DNA from: Candidatus Cloacimonadota bacterium
GTDB taxonomy: Bacteria; Cloacimonadota; Cloacimonadia; Cloacimonadales; TCS61
Reading direction: 5' to 3'
Length of the DNA stretch: 17,306 nucleotides
NCBI GenBank assembly: GCA_030668345.1
Contig: DAOUUD010000015.1
Location: forward strand, 1 to 17,306
This document shows positions 1 through 5,828 of this stretch, one piece after another (the stretch's first letter is position 1; every line of letters begins with the position of its first letter). The notes beneath the pieces are model-generated. The model ran no database searches. It was not told the DNA's origin and saw nothing but the letters and a program-made list of their open reading frames with translations. Both the position numbers and the translations under genes were made by a program.

Positions 1-2259
1 ATCTTTGATGTTTTTTCCAATGTATTCATCGAAAAGTTCAATCTTTGTAATGAGTACCTTATTTATTGAATATATGGAATTCATTATTTCATTATAAGAA
101 TATTTCTTGGAAATAACAAATGAAAGATCGCGCAGAACTGGTGGGAATTTTGGAATATCATGGAAAATCGGCTTTACACTCTTCTGAAGTTCAAAAATAT
201 CCTGCAATTTAATATCAAGCATGAAAAGTGGTTGTTCGATATCGTACTTACCGGCTATTTTGGGATCAATCTTACCAAAACTACCGACCATCCTTTCCTT
301 GAGAAAAATATCTACAGCAAGTCCGGGTTGGTAGAATTTTTCACTCGATACTTTGAATATCGGGGCTGATAAACAAAGTACATCCAGAATTTCTTCGACG
401 ATACCTTTTACATCATAAAAATCCACTGGATGTTGATCCTCTTTCCAATAAACAGGATGCAAAGCACCTGTAATAAGTGCAGAAAGATGCAATTTTTCCG
501 TTGCTAATTTTTCATTATATCTTGTGAAAACCTTACCCTGTTCGAATATTTTCAGGTTTTTCTGACCATGGTGAATATTAAATAATGCATTTTTCAGCAA
601 TTGTGGGATCAGCATGGAACGCATAATGGAAAAGCTTGAACCCAGAGGATTCTTTAGTTTAGCATTGTTACGTCGTTCATCATCTGTAGGAATATTCAAT
701 TTGTCCAGATCTGCTGGGTCTCCGAAATTCCAGTTTATCACTTCGGAAAAGCCATTACTAACAAGAACATTTTTTACTTTTCTACGAGTATAAAAGGTGC
801 TCTTATCCATAATTTTTTGTGATTTAAGAAAAGATTCCACAGAATTATAACCGTGCAGACGGATAATTTCTTCAATCAGATCGATCTCACGAGCCAGATC
901 TTTTCTGTAAGAAGGAATTTCAAATTTGAGAAGATCTGTTTCCTGTTCCGAAAGCCTTAATCCCAATGGTTCAAGATAATTGATGATCTCCTTGTCAGAT
1001 ACTGTAATAGTCAGAAGTTTCTTTACTCTTGAAGGTCGCAAGCCAACGATTCTATTCTCAACAGGGTTTGGATAAGAATCCAGCTTGCCCTTTAATAGCC
1101 CCCCCCCCGCTAATTCAAGAATCAACTGACAGGCACGTTGACTTACAAGTTCGGCTGTTTCATCGGCAATATCACGTTCAAAACGGTAAGAAGAATCTGT
1201 AGATATTTTCAAGCGACCTGCAGTTCTCCTGATAGAAGAATAAAGAAAATTCGCAGCTTCTATGACAATATCTTTTGTTTCTTGAGTGATATGAGAATTT
1301 TCTCCCCCGATAACTCCAGCAAGAGCAATGGGTTTTGTAGCATCGGCTATAACAAGATCATTTTTTTTCAGAGTATATGTTTCCTCATCAAGGGCAGGAA
1401 ATTTTTCACCTTCTTTTGCTCTGCGAACAATAATGGTCTTGTCTTTAATCAAGCTGTAATCAAAAGCATGCAACGGATGCCCGAATTCCATCATTACAAA
1501 GTTTGTGATATCCACAATATTGTTTATTGGACGTAATCCTACAGAGTTCAAACGTTGTTTCAACCATGCAGGTGATTCTTGAATGGTGACATCCTTTATC
1601 ATTCTGGCAGTATACCTGGTACAGAGATCTGGAGCATCATTTTGCAGTTTAAGTTTCCTTTCTATGTGCTCACCCGTTTCATTAATCTTGATACTCGGTC
1701 TTTTAAGGGGAACCTTCAAAATGGCAGCTAAATCTCTGGCAACGCCAAAAATACCGAGAAGATCAGGTCTGTTTGGTGTGATCTCAACTTCAAAAGCTAA
1801 GTCATCTTTTTGCAAGTAAGTACCAAGTTTTTCTCCAATGGGAGCATCATCAGGAAGGACTAAAATACCATCGTGGTTGTCGGAAATACCAAGTTCTTTT
1901 TCCGAGCAGATCATTCCGAATGATTCTTTACCGCGTAATTTTACTTTTGTTATTTTAAAATCACCAATTGAAGTGCCAACCGGAGCAAAAACCACTTTTT
2001 GACCATTAGCACAATTTGGTGCTCCGCAAATAACCTGTTTAATATCAGAACCATTATTTACCTGGCATAATGAAAGATGATCGGAATCGGGATGAGTTTC
2101 ACATTTTTTGATTTCTGCAACCAGATACTGATTTAAATTTTCACCCAGTTTTTCCACACCTTCCACTTCTAAACCGGCAAAAGTCATCCTGTTTTGAAGT
2201 TCTTCCGGTGAAAGATCAATATCTAAATATTGATTTAGCCATTTATAACTAATTTTCAT
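1..2259 (-). CDS. pheT: Phenylalanine-tRNA ligase beta subunit (partial, C-terminus beyond left edge)
   Basis: Beta subunit of the cytoplasmic alpha2-beta2 phenylalanyl-tRNA synthetase, which charges tRNA-Phe. I translated the minus strand from the ATG at 2259; the frame stays open for 753 codons to base 1 with no stop, so only the last 40-50 residues are missing. Seen in order: the start MKISYKWLNQYL; an EMAP/OB-type tRNA-binding domain (about 40-150, with HPDSDHL and ICGAPN); a B3/B4 editing domain (about 210-385, with NFVMMEFGHPLHAFD); a B5 domain (about 400-475, with DLIEEIIRLHGY); the catalytic-like core; and the start of the FDX-ACB anticodon-binding domain (FPPVLRDLSFVI). It lies 33 bp downstream of pheS as the last visible gene of the infC operon. 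One oddity is a run of ten G on the coding strand (1099-1108) that encodes Gly-Gly-Gly in frame. Confidence 0.96.
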   Translation of the reverse strand, partial: MKISYKWLNQYLDIDLSPEELQNRMTFAGLEVEGVEKLGENLNQYLVAEIKKCETHPDSDHLSLCQVNNGSDIKQVICGAPNCANGQKVVFAPVGTSIGDFKITKVKLRGKESFGMICSEKELGISDNHDGILVLPDDAPIGEKLGTYLQKDDLAFEVEITPNRPDLLGIFGVARDLAAILKVPLKRPSIKINETGEHIERKLKLQNDAPDLCTRYTARMIKDVTIQESPAWLKQRLNSVGLRPINNIVDITNFVMMEFGHPLHAFDYSLIKDKTIIVRRAKEGEKFPALDEETYTLKKNDLVIADATKPIALAGVIGGENSHITQETKDIVIEAANFLYSSIRRTAGRLKISTDSSYRFERDIADETAELVSQRACQLILELAGGGLLKGKLDSYPNPVENRIVGLRPSRVKKLLTITVSDKEIINYLEPLGLRLSEQETDLLKFEIPSYRKDLAREIDLIEEIIRLHGYNSVESFLKSQKIMDKSTFYTRRKVKNVLVSNGFSEVINWNFGDPADLDKLNIPTDDERRNNAKLKNPLGSSFSIMRSMLIPQLLKNALFNIHHGQKNLKIFEQGKVFTRYNEKLATEKLHLSALITGALHPVYWKEDQHPVDFYDVKGIVEEILDVLCLSAPIFKVSSEKFYQPGLAVDIFLKERMVGSFGKIDPKIAGKYDIEQPLFMLDIKLQDIFELQKSVKPIFHDIPKFPPVLRDLSFVISKKYSYNEIMNSIYSINKVLITKIELFDEYIGKNIKD
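1099..1108 (-). repeat. G10 homopolymer inside pheT
   Basis: Ten consecutive C on the plus strand, i.e. ten G in the pheT coding strand. They span codons for Ala-Gly-Gly-Gly near the end of the B3/B4 domain (context ELAGGGLLKG). The reading frame is intact with exactly ten G. It stands out sharply in an AT-rich gene and is a plausible slippage hotspot. Confidence 0.9.
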
Positions 2260-2292
2260 TTTATCACTCTATTTTATTGTTAATGAATACGA

Positions 2293-3312
2293 CTATTTAA
2301 ACTGCTGTAAAAACCTAATATCATTTTCGAATAACAATCTCATGTCTGGAATTTTGTATTTCAGCATGGCTATTCTATCTATACCCAGTCCAAAAGCATA
2401 TCCCGTATACTTTTCGGAATTTATACCAAGCATATCAAAAACATTTGGATCTACCATTCCGGCACCACCCAATTCCAACCAGCCAGTTCCCCTACAAAGG
2501 TTACATCCTTTTCCCAAACATTTCACACATATAATGTCCATTTCAGCACTTGGCTCTGTAAATGGAAAGTAATGAGGTCGGAATCTGGATTCAATATTTT
2601 CTCCGAACATCTTTTTCACGAATATATTCATCATATCCCGCAAATCGGCAAAAGTAACTCCTTCATCCACTATAAGCGCTTCCACCTGATGGAACATAGG
2701 AGAATGTGAAGCATCATTCTCATTACGGTAACAACTTCCCGGTGAGATGATCTTGATCGGTGGTTTATGGTTTTCCATCACTCGTACTTGAACTGTTGAG
2801 GTTTGAGTTCTTAAAAGTACGTCATCTTCAATGTAAAATGTATCGGAAAGATCACGGGCAGGATGGTCATGAGGAGTATTCAATGCATCAAAATTATGGA
2901 ATTCATCTTCGATATCCGGTCCTTCTGCTACCTCAAAACCCATGGAAATAAAAATATCTTCGATCTCATGCCATACTTTTGTGATAGGATGAAGAGTGCC
3001 GATTTCTCTTTTACGACCAGGCATAGTCAAGTCCAGAACTTCCTTCTTCAGAGTCTTTTTATATTTGAGGTTTTTTATTTCTTGATCTCTCTGAAGAAGC
3101 AATTCGGATATCCGAACTTTTGCTTCATTCAGTATCTTTCCAAAGGCAGGTCGTTCTTCTTTGGTTAAAGTTCCAAGTTTTTGCATAAGCCCATTCAAGA
3201 TGCTCTTTTTTCCGATATAACGGGATTTGAGTTGCATGATCTCATGCATCGAATCTGCTTTCTTAATTTCAGATCTGGCAGCTTCGAGAACTCTGGTTAT
3301 TTCCTCTTTCAC
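2293..3312 (-). CDS. pheS: Phenylalanine-tRNA ligase alpha subunit
   Basis: Catalytic alpha subunit of phenylalanyl-tRNA synthetase, which makes Phe-AMP and transfers Phe to tRNA with PheT. It has 339 aa, the usual bacterial length. The first 90 residues form the N-terminal coiled-coil arm (YIGKKSILN at 32-40). The class II core follows: motif 2 around 196-211 (YRNENDASHSPMFHQVE), the Phe-binding FPFTEPSAEMD (249-259), GWLELGGAGMVDP (277-289) and motif 3 GLGIDRIAM (308-316). Four cysteines (262, 265, 270, 273) form the zinc-knuckle-like insertion seen in many bacterial PheS. The start is GTG at 3312, preceded by an AAAGGA ribosome-binding site that overlaps the rplT stop codon. A nearer ATG at 3320 opens only a three-codon frame (Met-Leu-Leu-stop) whose TGA overlaps the GTG, so that ATG is not the pheS start. 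The gap to rplT is 11 bp. Confidence 0.98.
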   Translation of the reverse strand: MKEEITRVLEAARSEIKKADSMHEIMQLKSRYIGKKSILNGLMQKLGTLTKEERPAFGKILNEAKVRISELLLQRDQEIKNLKYKKTLKKEVLDLTMPGRKREIGTLHPITKVWHEIEDIFISMGFEVAEGPDIEDEFHNFDALNTPHDHPARDLSDTFYIEDDVLLRTQTSTVQVRVMENHKPPIKIISPGSCYRNENDASHSPMFHQVEALIVDEGVTFADLRDMMNIFVKKMFGENIESRFRPHYFPFTEPSAEMDIICVKCLGKGCNLCRGTGWLELGGAGMVDPNVFDMLGINSEKYTGYAFGLGIDRIAMLKYKIPDMRLLFENDIRFLQQFK

Positions 3313-3323
3313 AACAACATCCT

Positions 3324-3677
3324 TTATTGTTGTTTCTTGGCTATATCACAAAGTTTAGTAAATGCTTCCATATCGTGGAATGCTAAATGAGCTAATACTT
3401 TTCTATCGATCTCAACTTCAGCTTTTTTCAGGCCATTAATAAGCTTGCTGTAAGTAAGATCATTCAAATGGGCTGCAGCGTTTATACGGGTAATCCAGAG
3501 ACTTCGGAAAACGCGTTTTTTTGCTTTTCTGTCACGGTAAGCGTATAACCATCCTTTTTCCACTGCCTGGCGAGCAGTTCTGTATAATTTGCTGCGTCCA
3601 CCAACGTAACCTTTAGCTGCTTTAAGGTATTTCTTTTTTCTATTTTTTGCTGCTACATTATTTACCGAACGTGGCAT
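3324..3677 (-). CDS. rplT: 50S ribosomal protein L20
   Basis: Primary 23S rRNA-binding protein of the large subunit, needed early in assembly. In several bacteria it also represses its own operon by binding the leader mRNA. The length is 117 aa, the family norm. It shows the highly basic N-terminus (MPRSVNNVAAKNRKKKYLK) and the conserved core GRSKLYRTARQAVEKG, AYRDRKAKKRVFRSLWI and INAAAHLNDLTYSKLI. The ATG at 3677 follows an AAAGGAG site. It sits between rpmI (20 bp away) and pheS (11 bp away). The attenuator-like leader upstream of infC is its likely regulatory target, which is inference from known L20-controlled operons. Confidence 0.98.
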   Translation of the reverse strand: MPRSVNNVAAKNRKKKYLKAAKGYVGGRSKLYRTARQAVEKGWLYAYRDRKAKKRVFRSLWITRINAAAHLNDLTYSKLINGLKKAEVEIDRKVLAHLAFHDMEAFTKLCDIAKKQQ

Positions 3678-3697
3678 GATATTTCTCCTTTATTTTA

Positions 3698-3892
3698 TTA
3701 TATCCCAAGCATGCGCTTCATCCTGGATACATCAGCTTGATTAACCAGATCAGATTTTCGCAGATTTCTTTTTCTTTTAGCGCTTTTCTTGGTAAAAAGA
3801 TGACCTGCAAATGCATGTGATCTTTTAAGTTTTCCTTTGCCGGTGACTCTAAATCTTTTTACCACCGCGCGACGTGTTTTAAGTTTTGGCAT
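3698..3892 (-). CDS. rpmI: 50S ribosomal protein L35
   Basis: Small basic large-subunit ribosomal protein, 64 aa as expected. It carries the family signature MPKLKTRRAVVKRFRVTGKGKLKR and KKSAKRKRNLRK, and ends with the usual KRMLGI-type tail. The ATG at 3892 is preceded by a consensus AGGAGG with good spacing. It lies 25 bp downstream of infC and 20 bp upstream of rplT, so the three are surely one transcript, the standard infC-rpmI-rplT order. Confidence 0.97.
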   Translation of the reverse strand: MPKLKTRRAVVKRFRVTGKGKLKRSHAFAGHLFTKKSAKRKRNLRKSDLVNQADVSRMKRMLGI

Positions 3893-3917
3893 TATTCCTC
3901 CTGAATCTATTTATATT

Positions 3918-4514
3918 TTAACTTTCTTCCTGCTCCTGATCGTCTTTTCCCAGAATTTTATCGATATCTTTTTTTGGATTGACTATCGTATAAATAGTTC
4001 TTCCCTCGCTTTTTGGTTGAACTTCAACATCAACTATTTCTTTAAGTTCTTCAAGTAAACGCTCCAGAAGTTTGTGACCAATATCTTTGTGAGCAAGTTG
4101 TCTTCCTCGGAATCTTACAGTTAATTTTACCTTATTATGTTGTTGTAAGAATTTCAAAGCATTATTTTTCTTAAAGTTGTAATCATGATCTTCTGTATTT
4201 GGACCGAATTTAACTTCTTTAGTTTGAACAATATGTTGTTTTTTTCTTGATTCTCTCATTTTACGTTCTTTCTGATAATGATACTGTCCAAAATCCATGA
4301 TCTTGCATACCGGAGGATTAGCGTTAGGTGATATTTCCACAAGATCAAGATCTGCTCTTTCAGCTGTTTTTAATGCTTCTGATATTGGAACTACACCAAC
4401 TTGCTTTCCATCTGCAGTAATCAACCTCACCGAAGATACTCTGATCTGTTCATTCATCCTTTCTTTTGGAATAGCAGGCTTCATTTTAGCTTTACTTCTA
4501 CTTCTCCAGGCCAA
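3918..4514 (-). CDS. infC: Translation initiation factor IF-3
   Basis: IF-3 binds the 30S subunit, prevents premature 50S joining and proofreads the start codon-initiator tRNA pairing. The protein is 198 aa. The N-terminal domain is recognisable from NEQIRVSSVRLI through DLVEISPNANPPVCKIMDFGQY, and a basic linker (KERKMRESRKKQ) and the C-terminal domain (KEVKFGPNTEDHDYNFK, VKLTVRFRGRQLAHKDIG) follow. An acidic C-terminal tail (DDQEQEES) extends slightly past the usual end. The best-supported start is TTG at 4514, because a perfect AGGAGG lies 4 nt upstream. The in-frame ATGs at codons 11 and 20 lack a comparable site. A non-ATG start is well known for infC in other bacteria, where IF-3 disfavours its own start codon. 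The TTG could act similarly here (inference). Confidence 0.96.
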   Translation of the reverse strand: MAWRSRSKAKMKPAIPKERMNEQIRVSSVRLITADGKQVGVVPISEALKTAERADLDLVEISPNANPPVCKIMDFGQYHYQKERKMRESRKKQHIVQTKEVKFGPNTEDHDYNFKKNNALKFLQQHNKVKLTVRFRGRQLAHKDIGHKLLERLLEELKEIVDVEVQPKSEGRTIYTIVNPKKDIDKILGKDDQEQEES

Positions 4515-4529
4515 AAAACCTCCTTTTAT

Positions 4530-4680
4530 TCATAAAAAAAATAGCGAGTGCAACCACCCGCTATAATGCTTATATAACAAACTTTCTTCATCTACTATTA
4601 AACCTTATCAAGTATTCCCTATTCTTGGAAACCGTAAGGTAGAAGCGGGTAGCTTCTTTTCAATACTATTCACAATTAAA
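4530..4680 (-). promoter_or_regulatory. infC operon leader RNA with terminator/antiterminator switch (L20-leader-like)
   Basis: Reading the minus strand from about 4680 to 4530, three structures are visible. First is a 6-bp hairpin AGAAGC/GCTTCT (4657-4652 with 4646-4641). Second is a nested stem, ACCTTA/TAAGGT (4640-4635 with 4607-4602) enclosing TTTCC/GGGAA (4631-4627 with 4619-4615). Third is the 3' terminator hairpin. The segment AGCTACCCGCT (4654-4644) is complementary over 11 bp, two or three of them wobbles, to AGCGGGTGGTT (4562-4552). That segment is the 5' arm plus loop of the terminator, so the two folds exclude each other. This is the logic of L20-dependent infC-operon attenuation in Bacillus-type bacteria. 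The L20 ligand is inferred from the operon, not read from a matched consensus. Confidence 0.7.
4533..4564 (-). terminator. Intrinsic terminator (attenuator) in infC leader
   Basis: On the minus strand, the arms ATAGCGGGTG (4564-4555) and CACTCGCTAT (4550-4541) pair over 10 bp with one G-T wobble and a 4-nt loop. Eight T follow directly (4541-4534). It lies only about 20 nt before the infC start, with no complete gene upstream on that strand. Its role must therefore be premature termination in the leader rather than ending another gene. Confidence 0.85.
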
Positions 4681-4688
4681 CTGCGTTA

Positions 4689-4715
4689 AAAATAAATCAG
4701 GCATAATTGAGTCAA
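4689..4715 (-). promoter_or_regulatory. Candidate sigma-70-type promoter for infC operon
   Basis: On the minus strand there is a good -35 element TTGACT (4715-4710). A weak -10 candidate TATTTT (4694-4689) follows at a short 15-nt spacing. Transcription would begin near 4680, just ahead of the leader hairpins. The -35 is convincing but the -10 is not, and a TATAAT at 4729-4724 without a clear -35 is an alternative. Confidence 0.35.
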
Positions 4716-4753
4716 GTTTTTTAATTATAACCTATTTAAATCTGAAAGGTTAG

Positions 4754-4792
4754 TAGCTCATTTTTTGCAGAAATAAATTATTACACATAATT
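4754..4792 (+). repeat. Direct repeat copy A (degenerate -24/-12-like)
   Basis: This 39-bp segment matches 4994-5032 at 30 of 39 positions by hand alignment. Both copies contain TTGCA followed by AAAT, AATTATTA and ATAATT, including the dyad AATTAT-N5-ATAATT. In copy A the -24 position reads AG instead of GG (TAGCTC-N5-TTGCA). It looks like a decayed or non-functional duplicate of the promoter in copy B, or a second weak site. Confidence 0.7.
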
Positions 4793-4856
4793 CGACAACT
4801 ACTTACTTAATACACATTTGATTTTTGATATCTTAATAATATTAATAATAATATAG

Positions 4857-4910
4857 TCTCCGGGGCTTTTTGTCACAACTTGCCCGAATCTGACCCAGCT
4901 AATTTGTCGG
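4857..4910. other. GC-richer island with repeated TTTGTC half-sites upstream of sigma-54 promoter
   Basis: About 55 bp is clearly richer in G+C than its surroundings. It contains TTGTCACAA (4870-4878, a 4+1+4 palindrome) and two TTTGTC copies (4869-4874, 4903-4908). It lies about 110-165 bp upstream of the predicted start at 5020, the usual distance for sigma-54 activator binding. No known binding consensus was matched, so the role is a guess. Confidence 0.3.
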
Positions 4911-4957
4911 AAATGGAATTAACTTCGAAAGATACATGAAATAACTGCAATTATAGC

Positions 4958-4978
4958 AAGCAGTTCCAAGAATTGCTT
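4958..4978. promoter_or_regulatory. 21-bp dyad next to sigma-54 promoter
   Basis: The arms AAGCAGTTC and GAATTGCTT are inverted repeats matching at 8 of 9 positions around a CAA centre. The dyad is centred about 50 bp upstream of the predicted transcription start and 16 bp before the -24 element. It could be an operator or activator site. No regulator is identified. Confidence 0.45.
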
Positions 4979-4993
4979 TGTTATAAATGGTGT

Positions 4994-5010
4994 TGGCATA
5001 CCTTTTGCAT
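4994..5010 (+). promoter_or_regulatory. Sigma-54 (RpoN)-type promoter of the peptide/7TM/HD-GYP operon
   Basis: TGGCAT-ACCTT-TTGCAT matches the sigma-54 consensus TGGCAC-N5-TTGCA with exact spacing (10 nt between GG and GC). The predicted start is near 5020. That gives a 5' leader of about 220 nt before the first ATG at 5241, and no other plus-strand gene is close enough to be its target. It implies control by a bacterial enhancer-binding ATPase not present in the window. Confidence 0.65.
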
Positions 5011-5032
5011 AAATGAATTATTAGAAATAATT
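4994..5032 (+). repeat. Direct repeat copy B (contains the sigma-54 promoter and a start-site palindrome)
   Basis: This is the partner of 4754-4792. It includes the perfect dyad AATTATT-AGA-AATAATT (5016-5032), which straddles the predicted transcription start and could fold at the 5' end of the mRNA. The better-conserved parts of the two copies are the -12 element and this dyad. Confidence 0.7.
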
Positions 5033-5240
5033 ATGTCGAATGAAATTATTTATTTTGATCTTTATAAAAAAACAAAGTAGAATTCTGTTTTTTAAGAATT
5101 TATTTTGAATAATAGATAGGAAAATTATGATACACATTATGCGAATAATATTCACCAATAAGAAAAAAAAACTTGCCAATTTTCTTTCATATGAAAGTTA
5201 ATGGCTAATAATTTAATTAATTAATTAAGAGGAGAAGAAA
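5020..5240 (+). other. Long AT-rich 5' untranslated region of the peptide operon
   Basis: I see no gene in this stretch. It holds a perfect 14-bp palindrome CTTTCATATGAAAG (5184-5197) and a run of TTAA repeats (about 5212-5228) directly before the ribosome-binding site GAGGAG (5229-5234). No known riboswitch fold was recognised, and no convincing sigma-70 promoter was found. Confidence 0.5.
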
Positions 5241-5510
5241 ATGAAGAAGAAAGTAGTAGCTCTTTTTTTAACAGTCGTTTTTGTTTTGACTGCATTTAGT
5301 ATGTATAGTATGGTAAGCAAAGTTCAAGCGGATAATGCCGCATCGATTCAATGCACAACCCAAGGCGATTTCATGCCGGCACCTTTTGAGGAAGTAACTG
5401 TAGAAAAAAGTTCTATTTCAAATAATCAAGATATATTTTGCAGTATTCAGGGTGACATCATGCCTCCCCCGTTCGAGGATGATGAAGATACTACAACCAG
5501 TACCAAATAA
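5241..5510 (+). CDS. Small secreted peptide precursor with two C-x2-[QH]-GD-[FI]-MP-x-P-[FY] motifs (peptide 1)
   Basis: An 89-residue protein I do not recognise. It has a textbook signal peptide: KKK, then a hydrophobic core (5-25), then VQA before a likely signal peptidase I cut near residue 30. The predicted mature part is about 59 residues, acidic and free of further membrane segments. Two motif copies start at Cys38 (CTTQGDFMPAPF) and Cys67 (CSIQGDIMPPPF), exactly 29 residues apart, and the second is followed by an acidic run (EDDED) and a Thr/Ser tail. The mature part has just these two cysteines, so an intra- or intermolecular disulfide is possible. The ATG follows a strong GAGGAG site. 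It is the first gene after the sigma-54 promoter and lies 19 bp before its paralogue. A signalling peptide, envelope peptide or RiPP-like precursor are all possible. No modification or export gene lies beside it. Confidence 0.88.
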   Translation: MKKKVVALFLTVVFVLTAFSMYSMVSKVQADNAASIQCTTQGDFMPAPFEEVTVEKSSISNNQDIFCSIQGDIMPPPFEDDEDTTTSTK

Positions 5511-5529
5511 AAAATAAATGGAGGATAAA

Positions 5530-5805
5530 ATGAATAAAAATTTAATTGTTATCTTAGTAGTAGCTTGTGTTGTGTCGGTTTTGAACGTAGTAGCTGTGGT
5601 TAACAGCAACAACGATGTGTCTTTTCAATCTTTTGCAGAAAGCAAAGTTTGCAACGCACAAGGTGACTTCATGCCTCAACCTTATAATAATTTCTTAATT
5701 GCACCTATTTCACCGGTGGAACAAAGTGATCTGTTCTGCAGCATTCATGGTGACTTCATGCCGCCCCCATTCGAGGAAGATGATGATGAACCCAGTGGTG
5801 ATTAG
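5530..5805 (+). CDS. Small secreted or membrane-anchored peptide with two GD-[FI]-MP-x-P motifs (peptide 2)
   Basis: A 91-residue paralogue of the preceding peptide. I place the start at the ATG at 5530, because GGAGG (5520-5524) is its ribosome-binding site; the in-frame ATG at 5518 lies within that site. There is a hydrophobic segment (5-24), then a possible cleavage after SFA (about 36), then motif copies at Cys41 (CNAQGDFMPQPY) and Cys70 (CSIHGDFMPPPF), again 29 residues apart, with an acidic tail (EEDDDE). The second motif is nearly identical to that of peptide 1, also at the DNA level, which suggests tandem gene duplication. The family is unrecognised. The gene is 23 bp upstream of the 7TM gene and almost certainly co-transcribed with it. 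Confidence 0.88.
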   Translation: MNKNLIVILVVACVVSVLNVVAVVNSNNDVSFQSFAESKVCNAQGDFMPQPYNNFLIAPISPVEQSDLFCSIHGDFMPPPFEEDDDEPSGD

Positions 5806-5828
5806 AATTCCATAGATAAGTTTATTGA

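Noticed and set aside
1099..1108. Frameshift at the G10 run making pheT a pseudogene
   Set aside because: With ten G the frame is open on both sides and both halves read as one normal PheT, so the copy is intact as given.
1138..1819. Plus-strand open frames opposite pheT
   Set aside because: They are antisense to a clear, continuous pheT frame, show no domain-like sequence, and have no ribosome-binding site.
4855..4915. GC-richer island as a remnant of an insertion sequence or a tRNA
   Set aside because: No terminal inverted repeats, target duplication, transposase fragment or cloverleaf could be found.
5518..5530. Upstream ATG at 5518 as start of peptide 2
   Set aside because: That ATG sits in the GGAGG ribosome-binding site; the ATG at 5530 has proper spacing and gives the expected short basic N-terminus before the hydrophobic segment.
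5241..5805. The two small genes as a toxin-antitoxin pair
   Set aside because: They are paralogues of each other, both exported or anchored, with no DNA-binding or toxin-like features.
5241..5805. The peptides as a lipoprotein or lanthipeptide cluster
   Set aside because: No lipobox cysteine at the cleavage point, no Ser/Thr/Cys-rich core typical of lanthipeptides, and no modification enzyme or dedicated transporter nearby.
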